From Hyphomicrobiales bacterium (lineage in GTDB: Bacteria > Pseudomonadota > Alphaproteobacteria > Rhizobiales > SZUA-8): 6,581 bases of DNA. Positions 6,162-6,581 of this stretch are shown in pieces. The DNA lies in contig QILX01000142.1 in the NCBI GenBank assembly GCA_003232175.1, forward strand, positions 1 to 6,581. The letters are read 5' to 3'. Every line of letters begins with the position of its first letter. Positions within the stretch are counted from its first letter, which is position 1. The notes beneath the pieces were generated by a model. That model ran no database searches. It had not been told where the DNA came from and worked only from the letters and a program-made list of their open reading frames with translations. A program made the position numbers and the translations under genes.

Positions 6162-6581
6162 TTGACTTTTATTGAGTGATAAATCCTCTAACACCTTGAA
6201 GAGTAAAGAGGTATTTGGTGTTCGATAACCCTCTTTTCGGCAGTAGGCAATGCGCTCGGAAAACGCCAGCCTGAGGACTGTTTTCTTCAGGGTAAAACTA
6301 CCAGAACGCCAGAGATTCCAAGGGTTTGCGAGAAATACAAGCGCGTGTTCGATAAATTGATCGAACTTGCCCTGTGGCGCGGGTCCTTTGGCCAGTTTTT
6401 CGGCTAAAATGAGTTTGTTTCGCTCCAGCTTTTCGATTTTCGCTTCATAGGCAGAGATAACCGTTGTGTTTGATGCGCTCATGATGCGTTCGAGCAAGTC
6501 ATCCATTTGCTTTTCGATCAGCTTTAAATCCTGTTTGAGCGTCACCACAAGGCTTGCAGCTTGCACGGCGCGTTGATCCCA
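6108..6581 (-). CDS. Serine site-specific recombinase, C-terminal part only; ends inside the tRNA antisense
   Basis: 157 codons are visible and the frame continues past the right edge (its first codons read WDQRAVQAA), so the catalytic resolvase domain and zinc ribbon should lie outside. The GTG at 6566 is not a real start. What is seen is the coiled-coil and C-terminal tail typical of large serine recombinases of integrated elements. A charged heptad-like helix comes first (VTLKQDLKLIEKQMDDLLE ... EAKIEKLERNKLILAEKLA), then LANPWNLWRSGSF, LKKTVLRLAFSERIAYC and YRTPNTSLLFKVLEDLS. These match tails I know from alphaproteobacterial recombinase-family proteins. The last residues, WCPGEDSNFHALTGTST, are encoded entirely by the complement of tRNA-Leu, and the TGA stop (6108-6110) overlaps the anticodon. 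G+C content is visibly lower than in genes to the left. Family call is from motif memory, without the catalytic domain. Confidence 0.8.
   Translation of the reverse strand, partial: WDQRAVQAASLVVTLKQDLKLIEKQMDDLLERIMSASNTTVISAYEAKIEKLERNKLILAEKLAKGPAPQGKFDQFIEHALVFLANPWNLWRSGSFTLKKTVLRLAFSERIAYCRKEGYRTPNTSLLFKVLEDLSLNKSQWCPGEDSNFHALTGTST
6111..6161. other. Candidate attachment (att) half-site in the 3' part of tRNA-Leu
   Basis: The tRNA 3' portion coincides with the end of the recombinase frame and with the drop in G+C that starts at 6162, the usual picture at one end of a tRNA-integrated element. The exact crossover core cannot be fixed without the other end of the element, where a second copy of part of this sequence is expected. 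Confidence 0.4.

Noticed and set aside
6108..6566. Complete 152-residue protein starting at GTG 6566
   Set aside because: The frame is open to the window edge and the content is a recombinase C-terminus, so the start lies outside the window.
1..6581. CRISPR array, rRNA, transposase inverted repeats or phage-defence genes
   Set aside because: I saw no regularly spaced repeats, rRNA-like sequence or recognisable defence proteins. The only mobile-element gene is the partial recombinase.

Overview
The window looks like a G+C-rich alphaproteobacterial chromosome. The base composition, the NDUFA9-type complex I accessory gene and the order NDUFA9 / uppP / GST / queG / SDR / glycosyltransferase all fit that group, but the assignment is inference and I cannot name a genus. 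At the right end a clearly lower-G+C segment begins exactly at the 3' end of a tRNA-Leu gene, and it carries the C-terminal part of a site-specific serine recombinase. That marks the edge of an integrated element.

Layout. Positions 1-3829 (minus strand) form a tightly packed four-gene unit read right to left: a glutathione S-transferase-like protein, epoxyqueuosine reductase (queG), a YeeZ-like SDR protein and a family-4 glycosyltransferase cut by the left edge. The first junction overlaps by 20 nt. The other two overlap by 4 nt (GTGA), and both of these downstream genes start with GTG, so translational coupling is likely. Positions 3830-4007 are a divergent promoter region. Positions 4008-4835 (plus) encode undecaprenyl-diphosphate phosphatase (uppP). 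It converges on an NDUFA9-family SDR (4854-5825, minus) with only 18 nt between the stop codons and no visible terminator hairpin. Positions 5826-6074 hold no gene, but they contain a ribosome binding site, an unusually structured dyad region, an imperfect direct repeat and a good promoter for the tRNA. tRNA-Leu(CAG) occupies 6075-6161 with an encoded CCA. From 6581 down to 6108 (minus) runs the recombinase C-terminus, whose last 17 codons and stop are the antisense strand of the tRNA.

How the genes relate. UppP recycles the C55 lipid carrier used for peptidoglycan and surface polysaccharides, and the GT4 enzyme probably builds a surface glycan. QueG finishes queuosine in tRNA. The NDUFA9 homologue is expected to support complex I. 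No single pathway joins them, and the grouping looks like ordinary conserved synteny. The one really notable feature is the recombinase/tRNA junction.
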